Source: Trichopria drosophilae
Taxonomy: Eukaryota > Arthropoda > Insecta > Hymenoptera > Diapriidae
Direction of reading: 5' to 3'
NCBI GenBank assembly: GCA_030407085.1
Contig: CM059582.1
Coordinates: 55,746,001-55,810,000 of the forward strand
Length of the DNA: 64,000 bases
Part shown: positions 43,289-54,429 of the stretch, in pieces
How the letters are laid out: each line of letters opens with the position of its first letter
Numbering within the stretch: position 1 is the stretch's first letter
Program-made: the position numbers and the translations under genes
The notes under the pieces: generated by a model
Databases searched by the model: none
The model's input: only the letters and a program-made list of their open reading frames with translations
Told to the model about the DNA's origin: nothing

Positions 43289-43846
43289 GGGCATGCGAAG
43301 CGTAGATGTCTCAGATTGCCTTGGCTTAATAATGCTTTTGTATGGGGACGATCTATCTATTTTTTGCGTACTCACCTCCAATATCCAGACAAAGCTGGCA
43401 CTTATCTCAGATTACTGTATCTTTAATGAATCAGAAGTTAATACCGATAAAACTAAGATTATTTGTTTTAGAAAGGCTGGTCAATTAGATAGACACTCTA
43501 GATCATTCTGTTATAGAGGCCCGCGTACAACAAATCGAACTCGATTTCCCTTCACTAGTCTGAATTTTATTTCATTATGTTCGTGCTTGTTGCGCGCGTA
43601 GGGCCATTTTATGCGGGCTATAAATTGCCGTAAAATGTTATCGCGAAGAGTATCGAGTAGTGTTGAAATATCTATATTAAATTTATTTTATCTTAAATTT
43701 AGCTCGTACTGCGCAGTAGCTCTAATATTTATAAGCGTAATTTTTATAACGAAGGAACCCCTTCTCAATGGAACGTAGAATCCCTATTAATGAGAATAAA
43801 TATATCGATCTATGTATCTATCAATCTATCTATCTATATCCATATT
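43289..43846 (+). pseudogene. Non-LTR RT, C-terminal half with (TCTA)n tail
   Basis: The frame SVDVSDCLGLIMLLYGDDLS, then IFCVLTSNIQTKLALISDYC and ESEVNTDKTKIICF is the RT catalytic motif (YGDD here, YADD usual) and the following thumb of the same element as 37925-38395. After 43560 the frame decays (RRKMLSRRVSSSVEI). The element appears to end in a TCTA/TATC-type microsatellite tail at 43805-43846. Bases 43847-44570 are AT-rich with no supported gene. Confidence 0.8.
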
Positions 43847-44570
43847 TGACTTAAAAATATATACAGGAGTCCTTTTTTATCATTACCATTGTCGATAAAA
43901 CATACATAACCTGAGTTTTTGTTAATAAATATGCAAAAATTATACATCCAAATGAAAATTGTGAAGTCATTCGAATAATTCGAATTAATTGAGCATTGCC
44001 TATATAGTAATTGACGCATTTAAAACTTTGAAACTCTAAAAATTACATTTTAAATTCATTAATACCTTTGGTAATCGTTAAACGGGTGTGTTGTTTTACT
44101 AATCCATTAAGTAATTTACATTTATTAATGTATTCAATAATGACAAACAGTCCAAAAGAAATTCGTACTAAATTCCATGGCTGCTACTGATGCGAAATTT
44201 AATTTATCTAAAAACTTTGCAAAGATTTGCGAACAAAATTGTCAACACCAGTTTGCGCCATTATATGGAAACCGCTGTAAAAAATTGAATAGAACATTGC
44301 AAACATTCCACATACAAACTATTCATGTAGGAGTATTCGATACCAAAAACTTCACTTTTTTAATAATAGGCATCAAATATATTTCAGTTTTTTTTAAATC
44401 ACTTGCGTATTTAATTTGCTATGTTAAATATCTCGGAAGCGCCGCCTGGCAGCCAATTTAGATCTACGGAGTAACCTTCGTAACGTATTTAAAAGTCGTA
44501 AAAGTTTACTCATATCATGAGTTGCTTAATTAATTAAATTAATAAGCATTTTAGATTAATAAATATTACG

Positions 44571-45110
44571 GTGGCATTAGATAAGGATACATGCATTGAT
44601 CATATGGAAATGATGTTTTCAGACACTAATACTTATGAAATCATTACTGAAAACACTCTAACAAATTTACAAACGGGTTGTTATGAATTATTAAAGTTTT
44701 TAAACACTAACGAATTTTTAGGATATAAGGCACATAATTATTCTCTCATACAAACTGATAAAACGCGACCCAGAGGTTATGGTCTGCCAAAAATTCACAA
44801 ACCCAGTGTATCTTTCCGACTAATTATTTCTACAATTAGCACTCCCACACATATGATCTCAAAATTTCTCAGAAACTTTGTATCATCCATAACAAAGAAA
44901 CCGAAATCCCACATCATAAATAGTACTGCGTTACATTTCTTTCTCAAAGGTGTCCCTATACCATATAATTACATCCTTATCTCTTTAGATGTAACATCCT
45001 GGTTTACAAATATTCCGTCAATCCTAGTAAAAAATACTGTTACAAAAAGATTCACACAGGTCGCTAGATTCTCGACCATGTAACTGGATGATATCTTAGT
45101 TGTTAATTGA
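44571..45110 (+). pseudogene. Penelope-like element RT remnant
   Basis: The frame reads GCYELLKFLNTNEFLG, TRPRGYGLPKIHKPSVSFRL, STISTPTHMISKFLRNFV and ILISLDVTSWFTNIPSILVK, the typical RT start of Penelope-like elements. After FSTM a TAA is followed in frame by LDDILVVN, which resembles the YxDD block. The palm between the two blocks appears deleted. The GIY-YIG endonuclease expected downstream is not seen. Penelope-like elements use this RT for telomere- or nick-primed insertion. Confidence 0.8.
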
Positions 45111-45319
45111 AGTTATATTGATCAAGTTAATTGAATTCCTTTTCATCATTGCTGAATAAGACGCAGAAACTGATAGGTATGTCCATCCTTCTAACGGCTC
45201 GGAGATTAGAAATCAAATAAAATTGATAAAAATACTAAAAACTGAATACATAAAAATAGAGGAAATACGTAAGATTGAATTATCCGATAATTTTTACACC
45301 ATTTTCAAAGCAACGTACG

Positions 45320-46509
45320 GTCAACAAGTTTTAAAGGCTGTGGGCGAGACTTAAAGAGACACGAATAGGACAAAAAAAATGACTTTACCATTAAGTTCTG
45401 ACATAAAAAAATTGACGAATTACTTTAAATCAAGAATTGCTGAACAACTAAAGAAATTGGACAAATCATTTTCCTATTACGCATAGAGAGAGTTTGTAGA
45501 AACTAACCTTAACATGGGTACAACTCTTCAACAGACGTAGAGCTGGCGAAATTGAACGACTAATTATCGAAAACTACAAGAAAATTGAATCCGTTGATAA
45601 AGATTCCTACCCAGAGTTTTTCAATTCACTCGATGAAATTGCGAAAATTCTTGTAAGAAAATATAAAAGAATTTTCTTGAGGGAAAAAACCGCCCAGTTA
45701 CAATGCTGCTTGATAAGGAGCGGCGGTGGCTCAGTTGGTAGAGTATCGGCTTCGTAATCAGAAAACCCTGATTCGAGCCCTGCCTCTGCCATCTGTCATT
45801 AGGACACCTCTGCATTTGTTTATAAGTGTATAATAACGCCAAAGCTCAGGTGGTTCGGATTCCACCTTCATAAACTGAATGTCCCGTCGCCATTTAGTCC
45901 CATGTGGGCTCAGAAAAGTCGACGTAAAAAAATTAAAAAAAAAAAAAAAAAAAAATACTGCTTGCATGTTAAAAAGCATTGATACGATACTAAAACTACG
46001 CAAAAAGGCAAATTTGCATGCCTCTAATAATTATGTCTTCGCATTGCCTCAGACCAAAAGTTCACAGCGCGATAGATATGCTAAAGCATGCTTATCAATG
46101 AAAAAGTTTTCAAAAAATTGCAGTGCAGAGAAACCTAAACTGTTACACGGAACATTGTTGAGAAAACACATTGCAACCGAATTCAATTTGTTAAATTTCT
46201 CTACTACCGAAATCCAGGATCTCGCAAATTTCATGGGCCCCGATGAAAGAATTCATTTTTCATATTATCGGCAACATATCGCGACTAGTGACATTACTCA
46301 AGTGTCTAAACTGCTCGAAAAGGCTCAATGTGTGGATTATTTACCACATGGATCCCTGGAGGATTTACCTGACGATTATGATAACAGTAATAATTGCGAG
46401 GAGGAAAGCAATCCTAACAAAACACAAAATTCCCATGATGACGATTCAGGATCCGAATCAGACACTTGAGCGTCGAGTACTCATAAAAATAGGAAACGAA
46501 AGACAAACG
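45320..46509 (+). pseudogene. Gene with tyrosine-recombinase-like C-terminus, split by a SINE
   Basis: Segments in order: LPLSSDIKKLTNYFKSRIAE, a TAG at 45484-45486, REFVETNLN, a frameshift near 45520, VQLFNRRRAGEIERLIIENY up to the SINE at 45713. After the SINE come NYVFALP, LLHGTLLRKHIATEFN, EIQDLANFMGPDERIHFSYY and QVSKLLEKAQCV. I recognise this as an uncharacterised repeat-protein family of animals whose end resembles tyrosine recombinases (LRKHIAT, then GH, then YYR). Here the usual GH is GP. The acidic tail is followed by a TGA at 46467-46469, then HKNRKRKTN and a splice donor ACG|GTGAGT at 46509. The retained donor indicates a genomic, intron-bearing copy rather than a retrocopy. Confidence 0.65.
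45713..45953 (+). mobile_element. tRNA-derived SINE with poly(A) tail
   Basis: 241 bp between the near-identical duplications AATGCTGCTTG (45702-45712) and AATACTGCTTG (45954-45964). The head has A box TGGCTCAGTTGG and B-box-like GATTCGAGCCC, and its 5' GGCGGTG can pair with the 3' end of the head. The body is unlike the family 1 and second-family SINEs. It ends in A7TTA21-like sequence. It interrupts the recombinase-like gene, so it is younger than that gene copy. Confidence 0.88.
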
Positions 46510-46656
46510 GTGAGTTTCAATATATATGCTTTAAAAATAACATTTTAAAATTAATTTTATAAAATATAATATTTTCTAAATGGAGTTTAAACCTGATTTG
46601 AGAGCATGTTGAAATTTCGATCGATCAATTATCGAAACTTTTTTTACTAGTACTGA

Positions 46657-47997
46657 TATATATGTGACGATCCACGTCAAAAGAGCCACCGCTCTGTCTA
46701 AAATTTGATCAGCTTAAATAAAATGTTACATAGTTAAAAATGTTCGTATTAACAAACTCTTTTGAATTTATAGTGGCCTTTTAAAAAATTTCAATATGGC
46801 AACCAAAATATGGCGCTTTTCCCCGACAATTTTTCACGATTATCAGATAGAAGCCGCTTCCAGTGGAAATTATTGTACTTAAAAAATATTTTCTGGGGCT
46901 GAAAATATTTCGTCATACGTTTGACCGTAATTTAGGGTTATTCACAATTCAAAATGGCGGATCTAATATGGCTGCTAAAAAATTTAAAAACGGTAGCTTT
47001 GTCCTAAATTTGATATAGAGTGGTTTTTGAGGTCACTGATTACGAATGATTACTCTGATTCGAACAAACCGAAACATGGAAAAACACAAAAATTTCTTTC
47101 AAAACGTTTTGCTAAGGCTCCACCGGTTTCAAATATTCATAACGGCCATGCTTTTATCGTAAACTTAAGGAAGGTGTTAAAAGTGAAAAAATATTCCGAT
47201 GCAAATAATCCCATTACTGTCATGCAATATTAACAGAAACACCGTGCAATAAAATTAATGCAGTGCCAAATATGAAACAGACAAATTTTTTTATATACAA
47301 TAATAAATAAAATTAGCAAAAAATAATAAAATTTGTTAAATAAAAAAAAGTATAAAAGAATTTGATAAATAAAATAATGCGGGATTCGCAGCTTACTCTA
47401 AGCGAAGACAGTCTAAATCCTGTTGAACGCAGGGAGCTTTGGATCTTCCATTTTGAATTTTGAATATTTGACACCGTGTTCGTCATCAGCGTTCTCGACA
47501 ACCCCTCTATACCAAGTATTTGATAAAATTAGAGTTTTCCAATGTTTTGGTTTTACATATTCGAGCCGCCATTTTGAATTTTGAAAATCTGCCACCTGAC
47601 TCGAAATCAGAGATATAAAAAACCCCACTATACCCAGTATCACGCAAAATTACAATTTTTCAAAATTTTAATCGGCCATATTGAATCCGCCATTTTGAAA
47701 TTTTAAAATCCCTTAGTGGCGAACAAAAGCCTACTTCCGACGATATATTTTTAGCCCCAGAACGCATTTTTCAAATAAATAAATTTTCATTGGAATCCGC
47801 TTCTATCTGATGATAGTGAAAAATTATGGGGAAAAAGCGTCACATTCTGGTCCCCATTTTGAAATTCTTGAAAAGGCCACTATAGATTCAAAAGTACTTA
47901 TCAATGGGAACATTTTGAGCTATGTAACGTTTTATTCAAGCTGGTCAAATTTTGGACAGAGCGGTGGCTCATTTGACGTGGATCGTCCCATATATGT
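46657..47997. mobile_element. Foldback element with inverted arms of about 330 bp
   Basis: The arms 46657-46985 and 47667-47997 are inverted copies with clear but moderate divergence. Landmarks are ACGATCCACGTCAAAAGAGC against CATTTGACGTGGATCGT, CAGATAGAAGC against CGCTTCTATCTG, and CAAAATGGCGGAT against ATCCGCCATTTTG. The middle (46986-47666) contains two or three diverged tiles that include GAGGTCACTGATTACGAAT and AATTCAAAATGGCGGCTCG, related to the 131-bp array at 28.5 kb. No transposase is encoded. It lies within the presumed intron of the recombinase-like gene. Confidence 0.85.
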
Positions 47998-48000
47998 GTA

Positions 48001-48130
48001 CATCTTATTACAACATAAAGAAGGCACAAATACATTCCCAGCTCATTCAAGAGAAATCGATCTCTCACGCCACTTGCATCGTGCTAGGAATGTACTTGTG
48101 CCTTCTTTAAGATGTAATAAGAGATATAAA
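48001..48130. repeat. Short hairpin repeat beside the foldback element
   Basis: AAGAAGGCACAAATACATTCC (48016-48036) is the inverse of GGAATGTACTTGTGCCTTCTT (48088-48108), and the flanking TTATTACA and TGTAATAA also pair. The structure could be a small MITE. Bases 48131-48600 hold no recognised gene. Confidence 0.7.
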
Positions 48131-48609
48131 TTTGTACTAGATGGGTCAATTCAAAACTCTACGAATTATGGCCTCCTGCACTTTGCTTATCTTATAGCCG
48201 GGTTTTATTACTTTTCGGAAATAAGTATAATACGTGAGCGGTACCTCGCGCCACTTGTATCGGGCTGAGCATATATAGGCTACAGATGTTTTAAAAAAAT
48301 GAAAAACAAATTTTTCAATCATTGATCAATCGAAACGTCGACATGAATATTTAAGGGGACGCTGAAGTAATTTGTATCGATATTTGCAAGTGAATTTTTT
48401 GTATTGATATTCGTGAAATTTATTTGCAATATTATTCTACCATTTGTGAACCAATTTCCCTGCAATGTTGACGGTGATTATATGTAACGATTCCTTTTAC
48501 TTGTACAGAACCAGAATTTCGAAAAACGATGAAAATGATTTATGTAATTTTACTTAGGGGAGAGCGGTTCTAAATCGGCCCGTTTAGCCAAAAAAGGTAA
48601 ATCAGTTTT

Positions 48610-49126
48610 AATTGCGCTAGCGTGTGTTTAGTTATGTCAAGAAATGTCTCAATGAAGAGCAAAGTAAAAAGTTGCATTTTGACACGTCTCTCCTAAACGG
48701 GTCAGCTCTCATCCAGATGCTGACCCAAATAGAAGGCATGAAGATCATGGACCTGGACGAGGCCGTAACCACGGACGAGGTGGCACTCGCCCTCTCCTTG
48801 GCCACCGGCTTAGAAAGTGCGACCCCAAAGTCCATCAAAATTAGGGGCGCGTACTGCGGCACACAAGCAGCCATAGTCAGACTCCCCGCCTCAGTAGCAA
48901 ATAAGCTACTAGAGACGGGACGGCTGAGAGTTCGTTGGGTGAACTGCCGAGTACGGCTCCTAGAAATACCTCTTAGGTGCTATCGATGACATGAGATCGA
49001 GCATATGGACACGAACTGCAAGAGCTCAGTTGACCGGTCAGCTCAGTGGTTCCGAAGAGGGCCACAAAATAGTGGACTCTGCGGCTAAACATCAGTCTGC
49101 ACAAGAGCGCGGAGTACCGAACAACA
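48610..49126 (+). pseudogene. R1/TRAS-like ORF1 C-terminal part
   Basis: The frame 48624-48989 contains LEVRDLDE-like IMDLDEAVTTDEVALAL, IKIRGAYCGTQAAIVRLPAS and GRLRVRWVNCRVRLLEIPLR, leading into CYR* where the first zinc knuckle should be CYRC. The Cys codon has become TGA at 48987-48989. A degraded knuckle follows (HEIEHMDTNC) and a second one is legible only in another frame (SEEGHKIVDSAAKH). ORF1 of this clade is a gag-like nucleic acid chaperone. ORF2 starts close downstream. Confidence 0.8.
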
Positions 49127-49826
49127 ATGGCTAAGGTACTCCAGCTTAACCTCCTCAATCACTGTGCCGTAGCCCTGGATCTGCTGTTCCAGCTGATCAG
49201 AGAGGAAAAGGCCGATATTGCCATCATTAGTGAGCAGTACAGGGACCTCGAGGATTCAAAGTGGGTAAGGGACACTACCAGCAACGCGGCAATCTGGGTC
49301 TGTGGAAATTTTCACATATCCAACAGGATGGTCACCCCCTTACCGAAATTCATATGGGTGGTATACAATTATACAGCTGCTACCTTCCACTCAGCGACAC
49401 CTTGGAGGAATCCCTAGGGTCCCTGGACGACATTGCTGAAAGTGACTACCAGTAGTAATCGGGGGAGATTTTAACGATTGGTCAATTGAGTGAGGCAGCG
49501 GGAATTCTAACCTACGCCGACGCGCCCTACTCGATGGCTTTTGCCACGCTGGAGCTCGAGATCGCTAACGGCGGAGCCAAACCAACCTACACCAAAGACG
49601 ACAAGGCATCCGTGGTTGATCTTACCTTCATCGACCCTAAATTGATGAGGGAAGGTCACCAATGGAAAGTTAACGACCGATACACGGGCAGCGACCATCA
49701 TGCTGTACTGTTTCAACTCCAGCTAACCAAAAGGCCAGCGCGGAACAGCAGAGGAGGGGAAAAAGAAAGATGGGCACCTTATACATTAGCTCCTAAGATG
49801 TTTCTCTGCTCACTGGAGAATACAGT

Positions 49827-49877
<51 letters not shown>

Positions 49878-49915
49878 AAGACACACACACACACACACAC
49901 AGTGTACCGTGTAAT
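49127..49915 (+). pseudogene. R1/TRAS-like ORF2 endonuclease, truncated by a CA repeat
   Basis: ATG at 49127: MAKVLQLNLLNHCAVALDLL, EKADIAIISEQYRDLEDSKW and NAAIWVCGNF. After a break near 49400-49480 come LEIANGGAKPTYTKDDKASV, VDLTFIDPKL and YTGSDHHAVLFQ, the later endonuclease blocks. The RT expected next is absent: sequence passes into (CA)n at 49829-49903. The frame through the CA repeat is not real protein. Bases 49916-50130 may be a further ORF2 remnant (WDAVVQLATPIAKKLSAIRK), unproven. Confidence 0.82.
49829..49903 (+). repeat. (CA)n microsatellite
   Basis: About 75 bases of nearly pure CA with two interruptions. A shorter CA-rich tract lies at 50321-50345. Confidence 0.95.
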
Positions 49916-50130
49916 TGGCAAATGTCTCGGGAGGCCAGGGCAAATGGTCCAACAGACTACTGCCAGCCAATAACACCCGAGAGATTGGGTAGGGTCCTGC
50001 TCCTCTCACAGGAAAGATGGGACGCAGTGGTCCAACTGGCCACGCCCATCGCGAAGAAGCTGAGTGCTATCCGCAAAAGCGAGGAGGGACGGATAGAAAT
50101 ACCATCACCTATCCGTCATGTACTATGATA

Positions 50131-50639
50131 TCGGCGAAGAGGCAGTCGGGGATTAGGCTGCCTTCCTCTAAGTAATGCCTTAAGGCAGTTCCAGGGGAAG
50201 GACCAAACAGCCTTATGCGGCGGTGGTATTAGCGGATGAGAGCTCCGCACTTCTGTTGGCGCCGGACTCGGCAGAGCAGGCTGGTAGAGCTTTCCATCGT
50301 CGCGTCGGGAGAAAAAAAAATACATACACACACACACGCACCCATACATATACTCGCAGCCATACAAACATAAACACAAATACCCGTGAGAGGATAGGGG
50401 ATTACTTACATTAATCCAACACCCCGAAGGGATCAGATACCTACTACGTCCATGTCGTTGATACTGTGTGATACCGCATAAGATAATTTCCAAAACCCAA
50501 GATCCTCCTCGAGCTTCATCGATTCCTCTGGCTCACTTTTACAGGAGGTTCGTACCGCACACAGCTCAAGCTCAAGCTCCTTTGAACTAATACCTCCACG
50601 ACTGTCGTAAAAAAATGCATGATCGCCTAGACACACGAA
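50131..50639. other. Region without recognised gene
   Basis: Contains the second CA-rich tract and GC-balanced sequence near 50220-50310. No frame has recognisable motifs. Confidence 0.35.
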
Positions 50640-52130
50640 GCAGAAGACGCGTTTGAAAAGATCAAGTAGGATCTTGCTAACGCTGTCCTTCTCGCACACC
50701 CCGTCACACGCGCGGAAATGCGCATCGGGACGAATGCTTCAGGAATTGGGATGGGAGCCACTCTAGAAAACCAATGCGAAGATCAATGGAAGCCATTAGC
50801 TTTTTCTCAAAAAAGTTTACACGATCTCAACAAATGTACGGCGCGTATGATCGATAACTCACCGCGATATACGAGGCGATACGTTACTTAGGCATTTTCT
50901 CGAAGGACAGAACTTCGAAGAAAAAACCGACTTCAAACCATTGATATTCGCATTCTCAACAAATTCAGAAACTGCATCTCGGAGAAAATAAAGACAATTG
51001 TCTTTCATCTCGCAGTTTACCACCAAAATAAAATATTTGTTCAGTTCAGATTTAGTAATGTGGTAGCAGATTCCTTATCTCGAATATAGTCTATTCGCGT
51101 ACCAATGGACATAAATTTGATTGAATTAGCTGAGGAACACACAAGCGACCCGGAACTTCAAAACATCCTGCAAAACCCAAAATGCTCATTAAACACGAGG
51201 AGAATCGAATGGGGACAGGATCATATGGCCGTTTACTGCGACCTTGCGGGGGAATCCCCTAAACATGTTATCCTTGCAGCACTTCAACGTCGCGTATTGC
51301 ATTTGTTTCATAATCTTGCTTATCCGGGAAAAAAGTTACCGACCGCATAATTCGTAAACGATACGTATGGCCAAATATGCACCGAGACATTGCAGAATGG
51401 TTTAAACAATGTCAGGATTGCCAGGCGTCTACGCTGACACGGGACATTCATACAATTCCGGCACAATTCACGGCTCCAGATGGTAAATTCCCATATCCAT
51501 ATGGACATCGATTGAACGTTGTCAATGATGCTTAAAAGCGGCAATAATGTGCTACGCCAATGAGCAATGGACTAGATTTATGTCAACGATACTGCTAGGA
51601 TTGAGTTGTAATGTTCTCGACTCGGGCGTATCACCGGCTGACTGTGTTTGGAACCACATTGCGCGTAACAGGCGAATTCCTATTATCAGCCGACTTCACA
51701 TCAAACCGAAAAATCTTTCTCGAAGAATACCGCGAACATATGCGAAATAATAAGCTACTACCTGTTGCACGTCACTATAAAAATCGAGCTTTCGTATTTA
51801 ATGACCTCGACTCAAGCACACATGACTTTAGACGCGTGGGCACAGGGAAAAGGTCGCACGAACGTTCCTTCAGAAGCCCACATAAAGTCATAAAACGTGT
51901 ATTTGATCGAGTATACGAAATTGATGTAAACGGTAAGGTAAAAAATGTATCCATGTAAAATATAAAATCAGCGTATACTGTTCGCAAAGATTTAGATAAT
52001 CAAGCAGACAATAATGATTGCGCAGGTAATTCAATTAATGTAGCATCTAAGATGAAGACGTACTCGCGAAAAAGAAAGTTTCCTTTAACAAACAACTCAA
52101 TCAATCGTTCGGTAATTAAATACTAGTTAG
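50640..52130 (+). pseudogene. Second Gypsy element, RNase H and integrase remnant
   Basis: Segments in order: EDAFEKIK*DLANAVLLAHP, MRIGTNASGIGMGATLENQC, EDQWKPLAFSQKSLHDLNKC (then a frameshift), FSNVVADSLSRI, HVILAALQRRVLHLFHNLA, RKRYVWPNMHRDIAEWFKQC, IPAQFTAPDGKFPY. A large deletion follows near 51540, and then the integrase C-terminal region (EFLLSADFTSNRKIFLEEYR, VFDRVYEIDVNGKVKNVSM). The catalytic integrase core is missing. The first 460 bases recur inverted at 55415-55875 with the same frameshift. Confidence 0.88.
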
Positions 52131-52306
52131 TGCAGCGCTAGATCTTCGGAACCTATACTCTAATCGTAAGACTTAAGTAGTTTAGAAGCAAGAAATTTTA
52201 AAATTGTATGTGAATCAATAGATCATCTTAATTTAATTTGATTATGTGTTAGAAGCAGTATTCAAATTCATTCTGATGTATAACCCCGTCACTTGGGGGA
52301 GCATAT

Positions 52307-52510
52307 TGTGGCGACTCAATGCGCGCAGCCAAAGACATGCGAGGAAATGCATTGCGAAACGCAGCATCGAAGCTCTTTCCGCTGTAACCACGGGAGAATA
52401 GTCAGTTGTCAGTTGTTTTGGACCACTCAGGACGAGCAGAAACGAAGTCGTTTGGAGGCTACATTTGTTTTATTAAATAAAAACCTACTATATGTATATA
52501 TATATGAACC
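52307..52510 (+). repeat. Start of the 3' LTR of the second Gypsy element
   Basis: A purine-rich tract (CTTGGGGGAGCA) is followed by TGTGGCGACTCAATGCG, the usual polypurine tract to LTR transition. AATAAA lies near 52476. The end of the LTR and the partner LTR are not visible. Bases 52511-53000 are AT-rich and without a gene. Confidence 0.65.
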
Positions 52511-53064
52511 CATATACTTTTTTGTATACTATTTGTATAATGTTTTTTAATTTTCTATGTAGAAGTCTAATATTACATATTAAAATTTAAAAAGACTTTT
52601 AGGATGGTTCAAACTCTGTTTAGTGTAAAAAATGTAAAATTTGACCATTACAAATGTATTTTGCCTTACAATTTTTAATATTTTTCAGCAATGACTTTTT
52701 TTTCTATGCCATATTTGGTAATTTTAAACTTCCCATATGAGTTTAAAAAAATGGTAAGGAATGGAAAATTATAAACTGATAAAAGATTACAATTTGTATA
52801 TTTGTACCACCCTGTATGTTTTTAGGTCGAAAACAAATAAAACCTCAGGTGAAAATGAAAGTATAAAGAGGTAAAAATAAAGGTGGTGGTGGTTCACCCT
52901 TCAATGAGAAAAACGACGGAAAAATAAATTGAATCTGTGTAAAACATTATCCTGTACAACAAAATATTAAAATTAATGTGTTTAGTCGAATCGGTTTGAC
53001 TTTTTTGTTTTGCGCTGTTTCTTCTCGTTAGTGACCACAATAGTACATATGATGCGGCGGTTGT

Positions 53065-53753
53065 TATCGCGCCAACAAATTGTGTTTCTCGGTTATGACG
53101 CCTTTTCGCTGATTAGCCACGCGGCGCGAATAGAGGTCGCAACACGCGAGTGATCCGTCGTGGGTCCGCGGTCCGCGGCTTTTCTCAGTTTGGACGAGTT
53201 TTTCAAAACGCGATAACGTACGGTTTATTCTCTCGAGTGCCGGTCCACGACGTGCCATTTCCGACAATCCTTCCATTTATTCCTTTGCCTCATAGGTGTA
53301 TCACGGGTGAAACAATCCCGATTGTGTATACGGATGTTGTTCTCGAGTGCCGGTCCGCGACGTGCGTTTTCCGTCGATACTTCCATTACCATCGCCGCAA
53401 AGGTGTATTATGGGTGAAACAATCCCGATTATCACGGGGCCCCGATTGCCGCTCTTCGTACGAGCAAGGAGCAAAATCGCCGACCGATAAGCTAGCTCAG
53501 GTGCCATGCACCCACAAAGATTGCACCACGTCATTGCATTGAAATAACACGTGCCCGTGCGCACACGTGAGTGTTACACACAGACATATCACCTTTTCAA
53601 AGGGGTTTTATATGCCTATGGCTTTTTCCCCTTGAGCATTAAAGAGGTTCGTCACGCTCGCTCAAAACATTCAGTGTTGTTATTAATCCTTCATTTTCCT
53701 TTATCCTTTTGATGTGTAAAATAATTAACGAGATCGGGCTTAATTGACCGGTT
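53065..53753 (+). repeat. Probable 5' LTR of a plus-strand BEL/Pao element
   Basis: The end is defined by a 49-bp segment (53705-53753) that recurs at 55366-55414; the start (TGTTATCGCGCC) is a guess. Inside, TCTCGAGTGCCGGTCC starts at 53231 and 53341, a 110-bp tandem duplication typical of an LTR enhancer region. Downstream of 53753 lies TGGTGCCTCCTGTGAGG, a possible primer-binding site. Confidence 0.55.
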
Positions 53754-54429
53754 TCGTACAAACATTTATGGTGCCTCCTGTGAGGTCTGAGTGCTCGTGA
53801 CCTCAGATCTCACCAACATTCTGCCGGACTCAACGTACCATCGAGGAATCGACATCAGACGACGCCTCCTCTCCTGGGTGCAGACGCCAGCCACCATCAC
53901 CGAGTATCAACAGGACAAATTTAAGTATTTTTCTATCATTACTTTCACATACGATTTCGATTCTTTTCATTCTAATCTCGAGAACATTCGAAATTCCGCG
54001 TTTATAAATCACGTGGTACATCAAAAAAATTCGAAATCGTACAGCATTTGTTTGTGGTCGTGTTTTCTTTTTTCTTCCCTTCGCGTTCTCCGAGGGATCA
54101 CGCGGGGGCCGGACAGGCTTCGACTCGTCTCCGCGCCAGTTATCCTGTTTTCTTTGTTGCAGATAGAAGGGCAGCGAAAAGGGTCGGCACGCGCGATCTT
54201 TGTTGTCAGTGCGTTTTCTTTCGGCTTATCGCGACGCCGCGAAGGTCGATCAGGTAGCAACGCGTCTATCGCGCGGGCAAACACGCGACGTTTTGTTCCT
54301 TTTTTTTATCATTCTTTCCATCATAAGGACTTAATTCCTTTTTTGTTTTAATTTTCGTTTGCATCTTACGGTTTTTTGCGATCGCGAATTTTTACTTACT
54401 GCTTCTCTAAATCTCATAGTTGCCGAAAA

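Noticed and set aside
45718..45790. Possible functional tRNA gene
   Set aside because: The acceptor and D arms are partly paired, but the anticodon and T stems are broken, and it is the head of a SINE with target duplication.
47027..47233. Plus-strand frame considered as a further exon of the recombinase-like gene
   Set aside because: It lies inside the foldback element and has no recognised match to the family tail; kept only as a remote possibility.
49829..49903. Poly(Thr-His) protein tract
   Set aside because: Translation of a CA microsatellite.
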